A stretch of DNA of 18,133 bases from Pseudomonadota bacterium (GCA_023386155.1 JAEWKH010000018.1:1-18133), one strand, 5' to 3'. Shown: positions 7,637 through 14,647, counted from the stretch's first letter. A program made the numbers and translations. Notes: generated from the sequence alone by a model not told the origin.

Positions 7637-9223
7637 TTACTGTGTCTTCGACAGGAACCGCGACGGATAGACGCCACGGGTGTTCTGCACGAAGCCCTGG
7701 ATCTTCGGCGAGATCAGGTTGCTCTTGCCGTAGTACATGATCGGAATCCAGGGCATGTCCTTCATGAGGATGGCCTCGGCCTTCTGCATGATGCCGGCGC
7801 GCTTCGTGAGATCGAGCTCCGTCGCGGCCTGCTTGAGAAGCCCATCGAACTCCGGATTGTTGTACTTGCCGTAGTTGAAGCCCTTGTTGTCGCTCTTCAG
7901 CAGGAACAGGAAGTTGTCCGGGTCCGAGAAGTCGGCGATCCAGCCGTAGCGGGCCACGTCGAAGTCGCCGCCGTCGCGCAGGTGCGCGAAGTGGGTCTTG
8001 CCGTCCGTGTTGATGAAGGAGGTCTCGATGCCGGCCTGCTTCCACTGCTCGGCGATTGCAATCACCGAGTTACGGTTGTTGTCCGTGGTGTTGTAGCGGA
8101 TCTCAACCTTCAACGGCTTGCCGGGGCCGAATCCGGCTTCCGTGAGGAGCTTCTTGGCAGCGTCTTCGCGGTCGATCGGAGACTGATCCTTGTACGCCAT
8201 GTAGGCAGGCTGGCCATAGTTACCGACGCCCGGGGGGACGAAGGAGTAGGCAGGCTGCATGGTCTGGCCCCAGATCTGCTCGGCGACGAATTCGCGGTCG
8301 ACGAGCATCGAGAGGGCCTGACGCACTTTCACGTCGTTGAACGGAGCCTTCGAGGAGTTCACGACGAGGAACCAGGTGCCCAGATACGGGCCGAGCTTGA
8401 CCTGCTCCTTGAAGCGCTCCTTGAGCGACTTGATCTGGTCGGCCGGAAGCTCGTCCATGCTGTCGAGTTCGCCTGCCTCATAGCGGCGCACGGCGGCAGC
8501 GAGATCGGGATGCGGAATGACGTTGACCGTGTCGATCTTGACGTTCTTGGCGTCCCAGTAGTTCTCGTTCTTGACGAGCTTGATGTGCGAATTCGGGGCG
8601 AATTCCGCGAGCTTGTAGGCGCCGTTCGACACCATGTTGCCCGGCTTCACGAAGTCCTTGCCGAACTTCTCGACCGAGCCTTTGTGGACCGGAAGGCTGG
8701 TCTGGTGAGTCAGAAGCTCGATGAAATACGGAGTCGGCTGTTCGAGGGTGATCTCGACGGTCTTGGCGTCGACGGCCTTCACGCCGAGCTCCTCGGGCTT
8801 GCCCTGGCCCTTGTTGATCTTCTCGGCATTCTTGATCGGGTACAGGATGTTGGCGTATTTCGCGCCGGTCGCCGGATCCATGATGCGGCGATAGGAATAG
8901 ACGAAGTCTTCCGCCGCGACCGGATCGCCGTTCGACCATTTCAGGTCATTCCGAAGCGTAAAGCGATAGGTCTTGCCGTCGTCGGAGACTTCCCACTTCT
9001 CGGCTTGCCCGGGGATGGCTTCGCCCTTGGCGCTGTAGGCCACGAGGCCCTCGAGCAGGTCACGAAGGATGTGAGCTTCCTGGACAGTCGAGGTCTTGTG
9101 GGTGTCGAGGGTCTCCGGCTCGCCGGTATTGCCGCGGTTGTAGACGACTTCAGCCGACGCGACGCCCATGAGGGCGGCCGTGGCGACGGCCGCAAGAGCC
9201 GTGCGTTTGATCCATGATGACAT
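7637..9223 (-). CDS. oppA: Periplasmic oligopeptide-binding protein OppA
   Basis: 528 residues, close to E. coli OppA. The first about 24 residues are a Sec signal peptide with a KR n-region, an alanine-rich core and a likely cut at ASA/EVV. There is no lipobox cysteine, so it should be a soluble periplasmic protein. Family 5 solute-binding features include NRGNTGEPETLDTHKTS at the mature start, GLVAYSAKGEAIPGQAEKW, TYRFTLRNDLKWSNGDPV with an AEDFVYSYRR block, and YGWIADFSDPDNFLFLL near residue 425. It binds peptides and delivers them to OppBC. The ATG at 9223 follows AAAGGGA by about nine bases. It is the first gene of the opp set and about 170 bases past the DUF336 gene. Peptide is the family assignment; other ligands remain possible. 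Confidence 0.93.
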   Translation of the reverse strand: MSSWIKRTALAAVATAALMGVASAEVVYNRGNTGEPETLDTHKTSTVQEAHILRDLLEGLVAYSAKGEAIPGQAEKWEVSDDGKTYRFTLRNDLKWSNGDPVAAEDFVYSYRRIMDPATGAKYANILYPIKNAEKINKGQGKPEELGVKAVDAKTVEITLEQPTPYFIELLTHQTSLPVHKGSVEKFGKDFVKPGNMVSNGAYKLAEFAPNSHIKLVKNENYWDAKNVKIDTVNVIPHPDLAAAVRRYEAGELDSMDELPADQIKSLKERFKEQVKLGPYLGTWFLVVNSSKAPFNDVKVRQALSMLVDREFVAEQIWGQTMQPAYSFVPPGVGNYGQPAYMAYKDQSPIDREDAAKKLLTEAGFGPGKPLKVEIRYNTTDNNRNSVIAIAEQWKQAGIETSFINTDGKTHFAHLRDGGDFDVARYGWIADFSDPDNFLFLLKSDNKGFNYGKYNNPEFDGLLKQAATELDLTKRAGIMQKAEAILMKDMPWIPIMYYGKSNLISPKIQGFVQNTRGVYPSRFLSKTQ

Positions 9224-9283
9224 CGGACGCGTTCCCTTTACTGGTTTTATATCAGGGTCTTGGAATATCTCGGTCAGAGCCGG

Positions 9284-9353
9284 TAGGGCAGTAACCTTGC
9301 CCTATTTGTTGATCAATCAACTGTTTATGTCCAGTACTAACGCTTAAAACCAA
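9284..9353 (-). promoter_or_regulatory. oppA promoter region with two inverted repeats
   Basis: On the minus strand TTGGTT (9353-9348) and CATAAA (9329-9324), 18 bases apart, are a plausible -35/-10 pair. A start near 9318 would fall inside GTTGA-tcaa-TCAAC (9308-9321), which contains the perfect palindrome TTGATCAA (9309-9316). A second inverted repeat, TAGGGCA (9284-9290) with TGCCCTA (9298-9304), would lie in the leader about 60 bases before the oppA ATG. The layout would suit a repressor site at the start point plus a leader hairpin. The promoter call itself is weak; the repeats are exact. Confidence 0.4.
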
Positions 9354-9393
9354 GAAAGATTAGGAGTGTCAGTTACTTAACCCTGTTGAACGT

Positions 9394-9828
9394 TCAGGCT
9401 CCGGCGTCGAACACCAGTCCCGCGGCCCCGATGCCGGCTGCGGCGGCGATTTCATCGTTGTCGGAGGTATCCCCGGATACCCCTACGGACCCCAGGATCG
9501 CGCCATGTCCGTCCTTGATCAGGACGCCGCCCGGAACCGGAACGAGTTGCCCCCCGACCGCATGGGTCGCCGAGGCGACGAAGTAGGGGCGGTCGGTCGC
9601 CATCTTATGAAGGGCCCGCGAGCCGACCCCGAGCGCCAGGGCGCCATAGGCCTTCCCCATGGCGATCTCGGCCCGCTTCAGGCTGGTGCCGTCTTCCGAG
9701 AGGAGCGCCTTGAGGGCGCCTCGTGCATCGTAGACGACGACGGAAAGCGGCTTGAAGGACTTTTCCCGTGCCGCCTTGAGGGTGGCGGTGGCAATTTTCT
9801 GGGCTGTTTCCAAGGTGAGTTCGGTCAC
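9394..9828 (-). CDS. GlcG/HbpS-like (DUF336) haem-binding family protein
   Basis: 144 residues from the GTG at 9828, or 148 from an ATG at 9840. GGAGG stands five bases before the GTG and overlaps the ATG, which is why I prefer GTG. The sequence matches the GlcG/HbpS (DUF336) fold: LTLETAQKIATATLKAAREK, then SVVVYDARGALKALLSEDG, a KAYGALAL helix, and the glycine-rich PVPGGVLIKDGHGAILGSVGVSGDTSDNDEIAAAAG that defines the family. HbpS members bind haem, and others are of unknown function. There is no signal peptide. The gene starts about 45 bases after the puuD stop on the same strand and is probably co-transcribed with it, so it may serve PuuD, which carries haem, or urate metabolism. That role is inference. 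Confidence 0.85.
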   Translation of the reverse strand: MTELTLETAQKIATATLKAAREKSFKPLSVVVYDARGALKALLSEDGTSLKRAEIAMGKAYGALALGVGSRALHKMATDRPYFVASATHAVGGQLVPVPGGVLIKDGHGAILGSVGVSGDTSDNDEIAAAAGIGAAGLVFDAGA

Positions 9829-9872
9829 TCGATCCTCCATTGATGATTTCTGCCGGTGCGGGATGCGAGGGC

Positions 9873-11099
9873 TCAGCGGGTGGCCGTCGCGCTGGCGGAG
9901 AGCCAGGCTGCCACGGCCCTGCGCTCGTCCAGGGTCATTTCGGTGATGTTGTTGGGCGGCATGGCGTGGGTCAGCACGCTCTGGATGCGGATGAGCTCCG
10001 CATGGCGGGCGATCTCCTCCGGCGTGTCGAGGCGAACGCCCTTCGGAGCGGTGGTGATGCCGTCCCACACGGGTTCGGCCGCATGGCACATGGAGCAGCG
10101 GGACTGGATCGCGAGCACGGCCTCGTCGAAGGAGGCCGTCACGGTTGCGGTCGTTGCATCCGCCGGTTCCGCGGCCAGATTGGCGTTCCCCGGCTTCCCG
10201 AGGATCGAGAGCCAGATCGCAAGGGCGACGGAAGCCGCCGCGACGCCCCAGGTCCACCAGGGCGATCCCTTGCCCGCATGCTGCGCGTTGAAGAAGTGCC
10301 GGATCACGGCCCCGGCGATCACGATCAGCCCGATGATGGCGACCGCGTAGCGCGACGACCACGCCAGCGGGTAATGGTTCGACAGCATCAGAAAGATGAC
10401 GGGAAGCGTCAGGTAATTGTTGTGCGTCGAGCGCAGCTTGGCTTCCTTGCCGAGCTTCGGGTCCGGCGAGCGCCCCGCCAGGAGTTCGACTACCACCTTC
10501 TTCTGGTTCGGGATGATGACGAAGAAAACGCTTGCCGACATCCAGGTTGCGATCATCGCGCCCGTATGGAGAAAGGCGGCGCGGCCGTTGAAGACTTGGG
10601 TGAAGGCGAAAGCCGCCAGCAGGATATAGGCGAAGAGCGCGACGCCGAGGACGGCGCCGTTCTTCCCCAAAGGCGAGCGGCAGAGGCCTTCATAGACGAA
10701 CCAGCTTGCCACGATGCCGCCGATGCCGATGGCCGGGGCCTGCCAGGCCTCCAGGGCGCGCACGGCCGGGTCGATCGTGTAGAGATCCGCGTGCAGGTAA
10801 TAGACCCAGACGATCAGGAAGAAGCCACTGATCCAGGTGGAATAGCTCTCCCATTTGAACCAGGTCAGCTCCTTGGGCAGTTCCGGCGGCGCAACGAGGT
10901 ACTTGCGCATGTTGTAGAACCCGCCGCCGTGAACCTGCCACGCCTCGCCGCCGACACCCTCGGGCAGTCCCTCCCGCTTCTTGAGGCTGAGATCCAGATG
11001 GATGAAATAGAAGGACGAGCCGATCCAGGCGATCGCCGTGATCACATGGATCCAGCGAATGATCTGGCTGATCCATTCGGAAATTTGCGGGTCGATCAT
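9873..11099 (-). CDS. puuD: Membrane urate oxidase with cytochrome c domain (PuuD)
   Basis: 408 residues. PuuD oxidises urate to 5-hydroxyisourate and passes electrons to a cytochrome c rather than to oxygen. Residues 1-300 form the membrane part, with about eight hydrophobic segments and the family stretches IRWIHVITAIAWIGSSFYFI, WQVHGGGFYNMRKYLVAP, WFKWESYSTWISGF and STHNNYLTLPVIFLMLSNHYP. Residues about 318-405 are a class I cytochrome c domain with CSMCH at 335-339 and the probable axial Met380 in HAMPP. The assignment is strengthened by uraH and puuE-uraD, which divergently encode the next steps. The ATG at 11099 begins MIDPQISEW; its ribosome-binding site is weak. This is not the E. coli putrescine-pathway gene also named puuD. 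Downstream on the same strand is the DUF336 gene. Confidence 0.94.
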   Translation of the reverse strand: MIDPQISEWISQIIRWIHVITAIAWIGSSFYFIHLDLSLKKREGLPEGVGGEAWQVHGGGFYNMRKYLVAPPELPKELTWFKWESYSTWISGFFLIVWVYYLHADLYTIDPAVRALEAWQAPAIGIGGIVASWFVYEGLCRSPLGKNGAVLGVALFAYILLAAFAFTQVFNGRAAFLHTGAMIATWMSASVFFVIIPNQKKVVVELLAGRSPDPKLGKEAKLRSTHNNYLTLPVIFLMLSNHYPLAWSSRYAVAIIGLIVIAGAVIRHFFNAQHAGKGSPWWTWGVAAASVALAIWLSILGKPGNANLAAEPADATTATVTASFDEAVLAIQSRCSMCHAAEPVWDGITTAPKGVRLDTPEEIARHAELIRIQSVLTHAMPPNNITEMTLDERRAVAAWLSASATATR

Positions 11100-11136
11100 G
11101 CAGTCACTTGAGCGATGACGGAACGTGTACCCTAGG

Positions 11137-11177
11137 GCCGGGATTCCTTTTGCGAAAGGCCCGGCTTAAGGCTTTTT
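11137..11177. promoter_or_regulatory. Strong hairpin in the puuD-uraH divergent gap
   Basis: GCCGGG (11137-11142) pairs with CCCGGC (11160-11165), and CCTTT (11146-11150) pairs with AAAGG (11155-11159), giving an 11-pair stem with a three-base bulge and a TGCG loop. On the plus strand it is followed within seven bases by CTTTTT, so it looks like an intrinsic terminator pointing to uraH. On the minus strand it would lie in the puuD leader. See the related finding. Confidence 0.45.
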
Positions 11178-11178
11178 C

Positions 11179-11197
11179 AACAGGAACCCTGTTCCTG
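11179..11197. promoter_or_regulatory. Candidate operator in the puuD-uraH divergent promoter
   Basis: CAGGAAC-CCT-GTTCCTG (11181-11197) is a perfect inverted repeat, nested with AACAGG-AAC-CCTGTT (11179-11193). It sits near the middle of the 204-base gap between puuD and uraH, upstream of a possible uraH promoter and next to a TTGAAA on the minus strand. It is a good candidate site for a urate- or allantoin-responsive regulator shared by both transcripts. No regulator gene adjoins the cluster. Confidence 0.45.
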
Positions 11198-11235
11198 AAA
11201 TCCGGCATTTCCGCAATGAGACTTATGGGTGCGGC

Positions 11236-11264
11236 TTGACGCGGGGGCAGGAGCCCGAGAGATT
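11236..11264 (+). promoter_or_regulatory. Possible uraH promoter
   Basis: TTGACG (11236-11241) is followed after 17 bases by GAGATT (11259-11264). The -35 is good and the -10 weak. A start near 11271 would give a leader of about 33 bases to the uraH ATG. Confidence 0.3.
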
Positions 11265-11303
11265 TCCAGGGCAACGGAAGCTGTTCTTCACCCGCGAGGT
11301 TTC

Positions 11304-11657
11304 ATGGGACGCCTGTCCACCCACGTTCTGGATACCGCCAACGGCAGGCCTGCGCATGGCGTCGCCATCGAGCTTTTCGCCATCGACGGCGGGCAGCGCC
11401 GTTCGGTGGTGCAAACGGCGACCAACGCAGACGGCCGTACCGACGCGCCTTTGATGATCGGCGATGCGTTTCGCGCGGGAAACTATGAGCTCGTCTTTGC
11501 GGTCGGGGACTATTTCAGGTCGCTCGGCACCGCGACCGCCGAACCTCCGTTCCTGGATATCGTGCCGATCCGCTTCACCATCGCGGAGCCCGATGGCCAT
11601 TATCACGTTCCGCTCCTCGTCTCCCCCTGGAGCTACTCCACCTATCGAGGAAGCTGA
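11304..11657 (+). CDS. uraH: 5-Hydroxyisourate hydrolase
   Basis: 117 residues, the normal length for this transthyretin-related enzyme, which hydrolyses 5-hydroxyisourate to OHCU. The sequence begins MGRLSTHVLDTANGRPAHGV with His7 of the active site, has Arg45 in NADGRTDAPL, His101 in DGHYHVPLLVSPWSYSTY, and ends with the diagnostic tetrapeptide YRGS. The ATG at 11304 follows GAGG closely. The open frame reaches back to 11229, but those residues are not family-like. No signal peptide is seen, so it should be cytoplasmic. The next gene starts two bases after the stop, so the two are one transcript. It takes the product of the divergent puuD. Confidence 0.95.
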   Translation: MGRLSTHVLDTANGRPAHGVAIELFAIDGGQRRSVVQTATNADGRTDAPLMIGDAFRAGNYELVFAVGDYFRSLGTATAEPPFLDIVPIRFTIAEPDGHYHVPLLVSPWSYSTYRGS

Positions 11658-11659
11658 CC

Positions 11660-13102
11660 TTGCCCGACACGTCCTATCCCCGCGATCTCGTCGGCTACGG
11701 CCGCAACCCGCCCCATCCCGGCTGGCCGAACAGGTCCCGGATCTGCGTTCAGTTCGTGATCAACTACGAAGAGGGCGGAGAGAACAACATCCTCCATGGG
11801 GACCGGGCTTCCGAGGCGTTCCTGTCGGAGATCGTGGGGGCGCAGCCCTGGCTGGGCCAGCGCCACATGAGCATGGAGTCGATCTACGAATACGGCTCCC
11901 GAGCCGGCTTCTGGCGCCTGTGGCGGATGTTCACCGAGCGCGGCATGCCGGTGACCGTCTATGGCGTTGCCAGCGCTCTCAAGCGCAATCCGGATGCGGT
12001 GGCCGCCATGAAGGAGGCCGATTGGGAGATCGCGAGCCACGGGCTCAAATGGATCGATTACCGGGACTTCTCCGCCGAGGAGGAGAGGGCCCACATGAAG
12101 GAGGCGATACGCATCCATGCCGAGGTGACGGGCGAAAGGCCCCTCGGCTGGTACACGGGCCGCACCTCGGAGCACACCAACCGCCTCGTGGCGGAGGAGG
12201 GCGGTTTTCTCTACAGCGCCGATTCCTATGCAGACGAGCTGCCATACTGGGAGCAGCACGGCGACCGGCAGCAGCTGATCGTGCCTTATACGCTCGATGC
12301 CAACGACATGCGCTTTGCGACCCCACAGGGCTTCAATTCGGGCGACCAGTTCTTCGCCTATCTGAAGGACAGCTTCGATACGCTCTATAAGGAAGGCGAA
12401 ACCGCGCCGAAGATGCTGTCGGTCGGTCTCCATTGCCGTCTCGCCGGCCGTCCCGGACGCGCCGCGGCCCTGGCCCGCTTCCTGGACTATGTCGCGTCCC
12501 ATGAGAAAGTCTGGGTGGCAAGGCGCATCGACATCGCGCGCCATTGGATCCGCAATCATCGTCCGGCGGACTTGAAGCCAAGCCGCATGAACCGCATGCT
12601 GTTCGTCGAGCTCTTCGGCGACATCTTCGAGCATTCGCCCTGGATCGCCGAGCGCACCTACGACGCGGGGCTGACCACCGGGCAGGATACGGCCGAGGGG
12701 CTTCACGCCGCCATGGTCCATGTGCTCTCGGAGGCGACCCGCGAGCAGAAGCTGGCACTGATCAACGCCCATCCCGATCTCGCCGGCCGCCTGAAGCTCG
12801 CCGATCTCACGGCGGATTCCCGGGGCGAGCAATCATCCGCCGGTCTCGACAGCCTGACGCAGGAGGAGCGCACCCGCTTCCTGGCCCTGAACGACGCCTA
12901 CAGGCAGAAGTTCGGCTTCCCCTTCATCATGGCCGTGAAGGGCCGCTCGAAGGACGAGATTCTCGCCGCTTTCGAGGAGCGGCTGGAGCATGAGCAGGAC
13001 ATAGAGTTCGAAACGGCCGTCGTGCAGATCGAGCTGATCGCCCTGCTCAGGCTCAGGGATCGCCTGCCCTCGCTGGCGGACGTCTTCTCGAGCTTGGCCT
13101 GA
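11660..13102 (+). CDS. puuE-uraD: Bifunctional allantoinase (PuuE) / OHCU decarboxylase (UraD)
   Basis: 480 residues. Residues about 1-305 are a PuuE allantoinase of the polysaccharide-deacetylase fold: YPRDLVGYGRNPPHPGWPN, QFVINYEEGGE, EYGSRAGFWRLWRMF, WEIASHGLKWIDY and GWYTGRTSEHTNRLV. Residues about 310-480 are an OHCU decarboxylase, with the catalytic-type HPDLAG (His371), EQSSAGL (Glu390) and KFGFPFIMAVKGRSKDEIL. The N-terminal part opens the allantoin ring to allantoate; the C-terminal part makes S-allantoin from OHCU, so the fusion joins two consecutive steps. The start is TTG at 11660, with GAGGAA seven bases ahead inside the end of uraH. The family-like sequence begins immediately after it, and an ATG start would drop conserved residues. 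Both domains look complete. Confidence 0.94.
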   Translation: MPDTSYPRDLVGYGRNPPHPGWPNRSRICVQFVINYEEGGENNILHGDRASEAFLSEIVGAQPWLGQRHMSMESIYEYGSRAGFWRLWRMFTERGMPVTVYGVASALKRNPDAVAAMKEADWEIASHGLKWIDYRDFSAEEERAHMKEAIRIHAEVTGERPLGWYTGRTSEHTNRLVAEEGGFLYSADSYADELPYWEQHGDRQQLIVPYTLDANDMRFATPQGFNSGDQFFAYLKDSFDTLYKEGETAPKMLSVGLHCRLAGRPGRAAALARFLDYVASHEKVWVARRIDIARHWIRNHRPADLKPSRMNRMLFVELFGDIFEHSPWIAERTYDAGLTTGQDTAEGLHAAMVHVLSEATREQKLALINAHPDLAGRLKLADLTADSRGEQSSAGLDSLTQEERTRFLALNDAYRQKFGFPFIMAVKGRSKDEILAAFEERLEHEQDIEFETAVVQIELIALLRLRDRLPSLADVFSSLA

Positions 13103-13179
13103 ACGGAACCGTTGGAACCATCGCGCGTCTTCATCTCAGCTTGGCCATCGCGGCCAGGCGGGAGCAGAAGGAGGGCGAT

Positions 13180-13626
13180 ATGGGTCTGTTCAAGTTCATC
13201 AAGGACGCAGGCGCCAAGATCTTCGGAGGCAGCGCTGCCGCCGCAACGCCGGAGAAGCTGCAGCAGGAGGTCCAGGGGCACGGGTTCGATGCGACCAAGC
13301 TCGGGATCCAGGTCGAAGGCGACAAGGTGAAGCTGTCGGGCCAGGCGACCAGCCAGGAAGAGGCCGAGAAGATCATCCTGTCCCTCGGCAACACCTATGG
13401 CGTGGCCGAGGTCGACACGTCGGAACTCAAGGTCCAGCAGCCCGCCGAGGTCTCGACCATGTACACGGTTCAGAAGGGCGACACCCTCTGGGAGATTGCC
13501 GAGAAGCACTACGGCAAGGGCAAGGGCGCGAAATACACCGAGATCGTCAAGGCGAACTCCCCGCCGGTCAAGGATCCCGACATGATCCAGCCGGGCTGGG
13601 TGCTGCGGATCCCGCCGCTCGCCTGA
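13180..13626 (+). CDS. kbp: Kbp-like BON and LysM domain protein
   Basis: 148 residues, close to the 149 of E. coli Kbp (YgaU), a cytoplasmic potassium-binding protein. It has the same start (MGLFKFIKDAGAKIF, against MGLFNFVKDAGEKLW), a BON domain at about 25-85 (IQVEGDKVKLSGQATSQEEAEKI) and a LysM domain at about 95-146 (YTVQKGDTLWEIAEKHYG, then PGWVLRIPP). There is no signal peptide, which fits Kbp rather than a secreted peptidoglycan-binding protein. The ATG at 13180 follows AGGAGG by five bases. The 77-base gap after puuE-uraD holds a small AACGG-AA-CCGTT palindrome (13102-13113), so it may or may not share that transcript. Potassium binding is taken from the family. Confidence 0.88.
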   Translation: MGLFKFIKDAGAKIFGGSAAAATPEKLQQEVQGHGFDATKLGIQVEGDKVKLSGQATSQEEAEKIILSLGNTYGVAEVDTSELKVQQPAEVSTMYTVQKGDTLWEIAEKHYGKGKGAKYTEIVKANSPPVKDPDMIQPGWVLRIPPLA

Positions 13627-13694
13627 GCCGCGACATGATTGCGCCCCTCCCTGCGAAGCCGGTATGAGTGTGCCATTGCAGGGAGAGTTTATCC

Positions 13695-14012
13695 ATGAAT
13701 GAAGCACCGAAGGTCATCGACCTCGATCGCGAGGCGATCAAGGAAGGGCTCCGCGAGGGGGCGTTCGTCCTGGTCGATGTCCGCGAGCCGCACGAGTTCG
13801 CAGCCGGCCATATTCCTGGCGCCGTCTCGCACCCGCTCTCGTCCTTCGATCCGTCCGTTCTGCCCGAGGGCAAGCGGATCGTGTTTTCCTGCGCGGCCGG
13901 GGTCCGGTCGGCGCGAGCGCTCGAATTCGCGCAGGAGGCAGGGCGCGATATCCACGAGCATTACAAGGGCGGCTTCAAGGATTGGGCCGCTGCGGGAGAG
14001 CCGGTCGAGTAG
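13695..14012 (+). CDS. Single-domain rhodanese-like protein
   Basis: 105 residues, one rhodanese domain. The family order is present: VLVDVREPHEFAAGHIPGAVSHPLS at about 26-50, then the active loop CAAGVRS with catalytic Cys66, and the C-terminal HYKGGFKDWAAAGEPVE. Such proteins transfer sulfane sulfur from donors such as thiosulfate or persulfides. The ATG at 13695 follows GGGAGAG by seven bases; the frame opens earlier at 13668, but that part is not family-like. No signal peptide is seen, so cytoplasmic. It lies between the Kbp-like gene and the cytochrome genes on the same strand, with no clear functional tie to them. Confidence 0.92.
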   Translation: MNEAPKVIDLDREAIKEGLREGAFVLVDVREPHEFAAGHIPGAVSHPLSSFDPSVLPEGKRIVFSCAAGVRSARALEFAQEAGRDIHEHYKGGFKDWAAAGEPVE

Positions 14013-14024
14013 GGGGCCCGCGAA

Positions 14025-14062
14025 GAGCACCTCACATAGATTTGTTCCGACGTGGAGTGCTC
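14025..14062. repeat. Imperfect inverted repeat between rhodanese and cytochrome genes
   Basis: GAGCACCTCAC (14025-14035) pairs imperfectly with GTGGAGTGCTC (14052-14062) around a 16-base loop. No T-run follows. It could end the rhodanese transcript weakly or mark regulation of the following cytochrome gene. Function unknown. Confidence 0.3.
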
Positions 14063-14149
14063 AAGCTTAAGCAGATATGCGCTAATGCCGGCCCGCTGAC
14101 GGTGGTTCGCAGGGACAGCATCGATCGTGCCCATGAGGGGAAAGACAAT

Positions 14150-14587
14150 ATGAAGCGTACAATTTTCGTTGCCAGCGTCCTGGCGCTTGGAGTGACGGCC
14201 GCCATTGCCCAGGGCAATGTCGTCGAGCAGCGCCAGGGTCTCATGAAGGAGATGGGAGCCCAGACGCGCCCCCTCGGTGGCATGCTGCGCGGTCAGGAGC
14301 CGTTCGACCTCGCCAAGGCCCAGGCCAGCCTGAAGGTTCTTGCGGCCAATGCCGAGAAGGCCGTCCCGCTGTTCCCCGAGAGCTCCAAGGGCGCCGAGAA
14401 GACCGATGCCCTCCCGGCCATCTGGGAGAACAAGGCGAAGTTCGATTCGCTCATGACGAAGCTCGGCACCGACGCCCAGACGGCGATCGCCTCGATCAAG
14501 GACGAAGCCTCCTTCAAGGCGGAACTTCCGAAGGTCCTTCAGAATTGCGGCGCCTGCCACAACGATTTCCGGAAGAAGAGCTCTTAA
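14150..14587 (+). CDS. Class II cytochrome c (cytochrome c'/c556 type)
   Basis: 145 residues. The first 20 form a Sec signal peptide, MKRTIFVASVLALGVTAAIA, with the cut likely before QGNVV, so the protein is periplasmic. The mature part is a four-helix-bundle cytochrome: RQGLMKEMGAQTRPLGGMLRG near the start, whose Met residues match the sixth-ligand region of c556-type proteins, and a single haem motif CGACH (133-137) five helical turns before the C-terminus, as is normal for class II. It is an electron carrier or gas-binding protein; the sequence does not tell which. The ATG at 14150 follows GAGGGG. A terminator stands after the stop, and a second cytochrome gene follows. Confidence 0.92.
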   Translation: MKRTIFVASVLALGVTAAIAQGNVVEQRQGLMKEMGAQTRPLGGMLRGQEPFDLAKAQASLKVLAANAEKAVPLFPESSKGAEKTDALPAIWENKAKFDSLMTKLGTDAQTAIASIKDEASFKAELPKVLQNCGACHNDFRKKSS

Positions 14588-14606
14588 GACCGGAAGGCTT
14601 TAAGAT

Positions 14607-14632
14607 GGGCGGCCCGTGGGCCGCCCGTTTCA
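14607..14632 (+). terminator. Intrinsic terminator after the class II cytochrome c gene
   Basis: GGGCGGCC (14607-14614) and GGCCGCCC (14619-14626) form a perfect eight-base stem with a four-base loop, followed by GTTTCATTT. It lies 20 bases after the cytochrome stop. The T-run is short, so termination may be partial and let the next gene be read through. Confidence 0.7.
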
Positions 14633-14647
14633 TTTGGAGAAGTGGCG

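Noticed and set aside
7982..9217. Open frame of 411 codons opposite oppA
   Set aside because: It mirrors a well-identified oppA with signal peptide and binding-protein motifs, and has no family features of its own.
3829..9223. Opp importer as a dedicated urate or allantoin uptake system
   Set aside because: Its permeases and binding protein follow E. coli Opp closely, which argues for peptides. Closeness to the urate genes alone is not enough.
9381..9387. CCCTGTT as a second operator half-site after the DUF336 gene
   Set aside because: It is seven bases long, lacks a matching second half like that at 11181-11197, and could easily occur by chance.
9840..11111. Long plus-strand frame opposite puuD
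   Set aside because: The minus frame has the CSMCH haem motif, membrane helices and family blocks; the plus frame is a shadow.
11229..11303. Longer N-terminus for UraH from the ATG at 11229
   Set aside because: The extra 25 residues are not family-like and overlap the proposed promoter; the ATG at 11304 starts directly at the conserved part.
11642..12832. Minus-strand frame of 396 codons opposite puuE-uraD
   Set aside because: The plus frame holds two complete known domains and a coupled start. The minus frame has no recognisable features.
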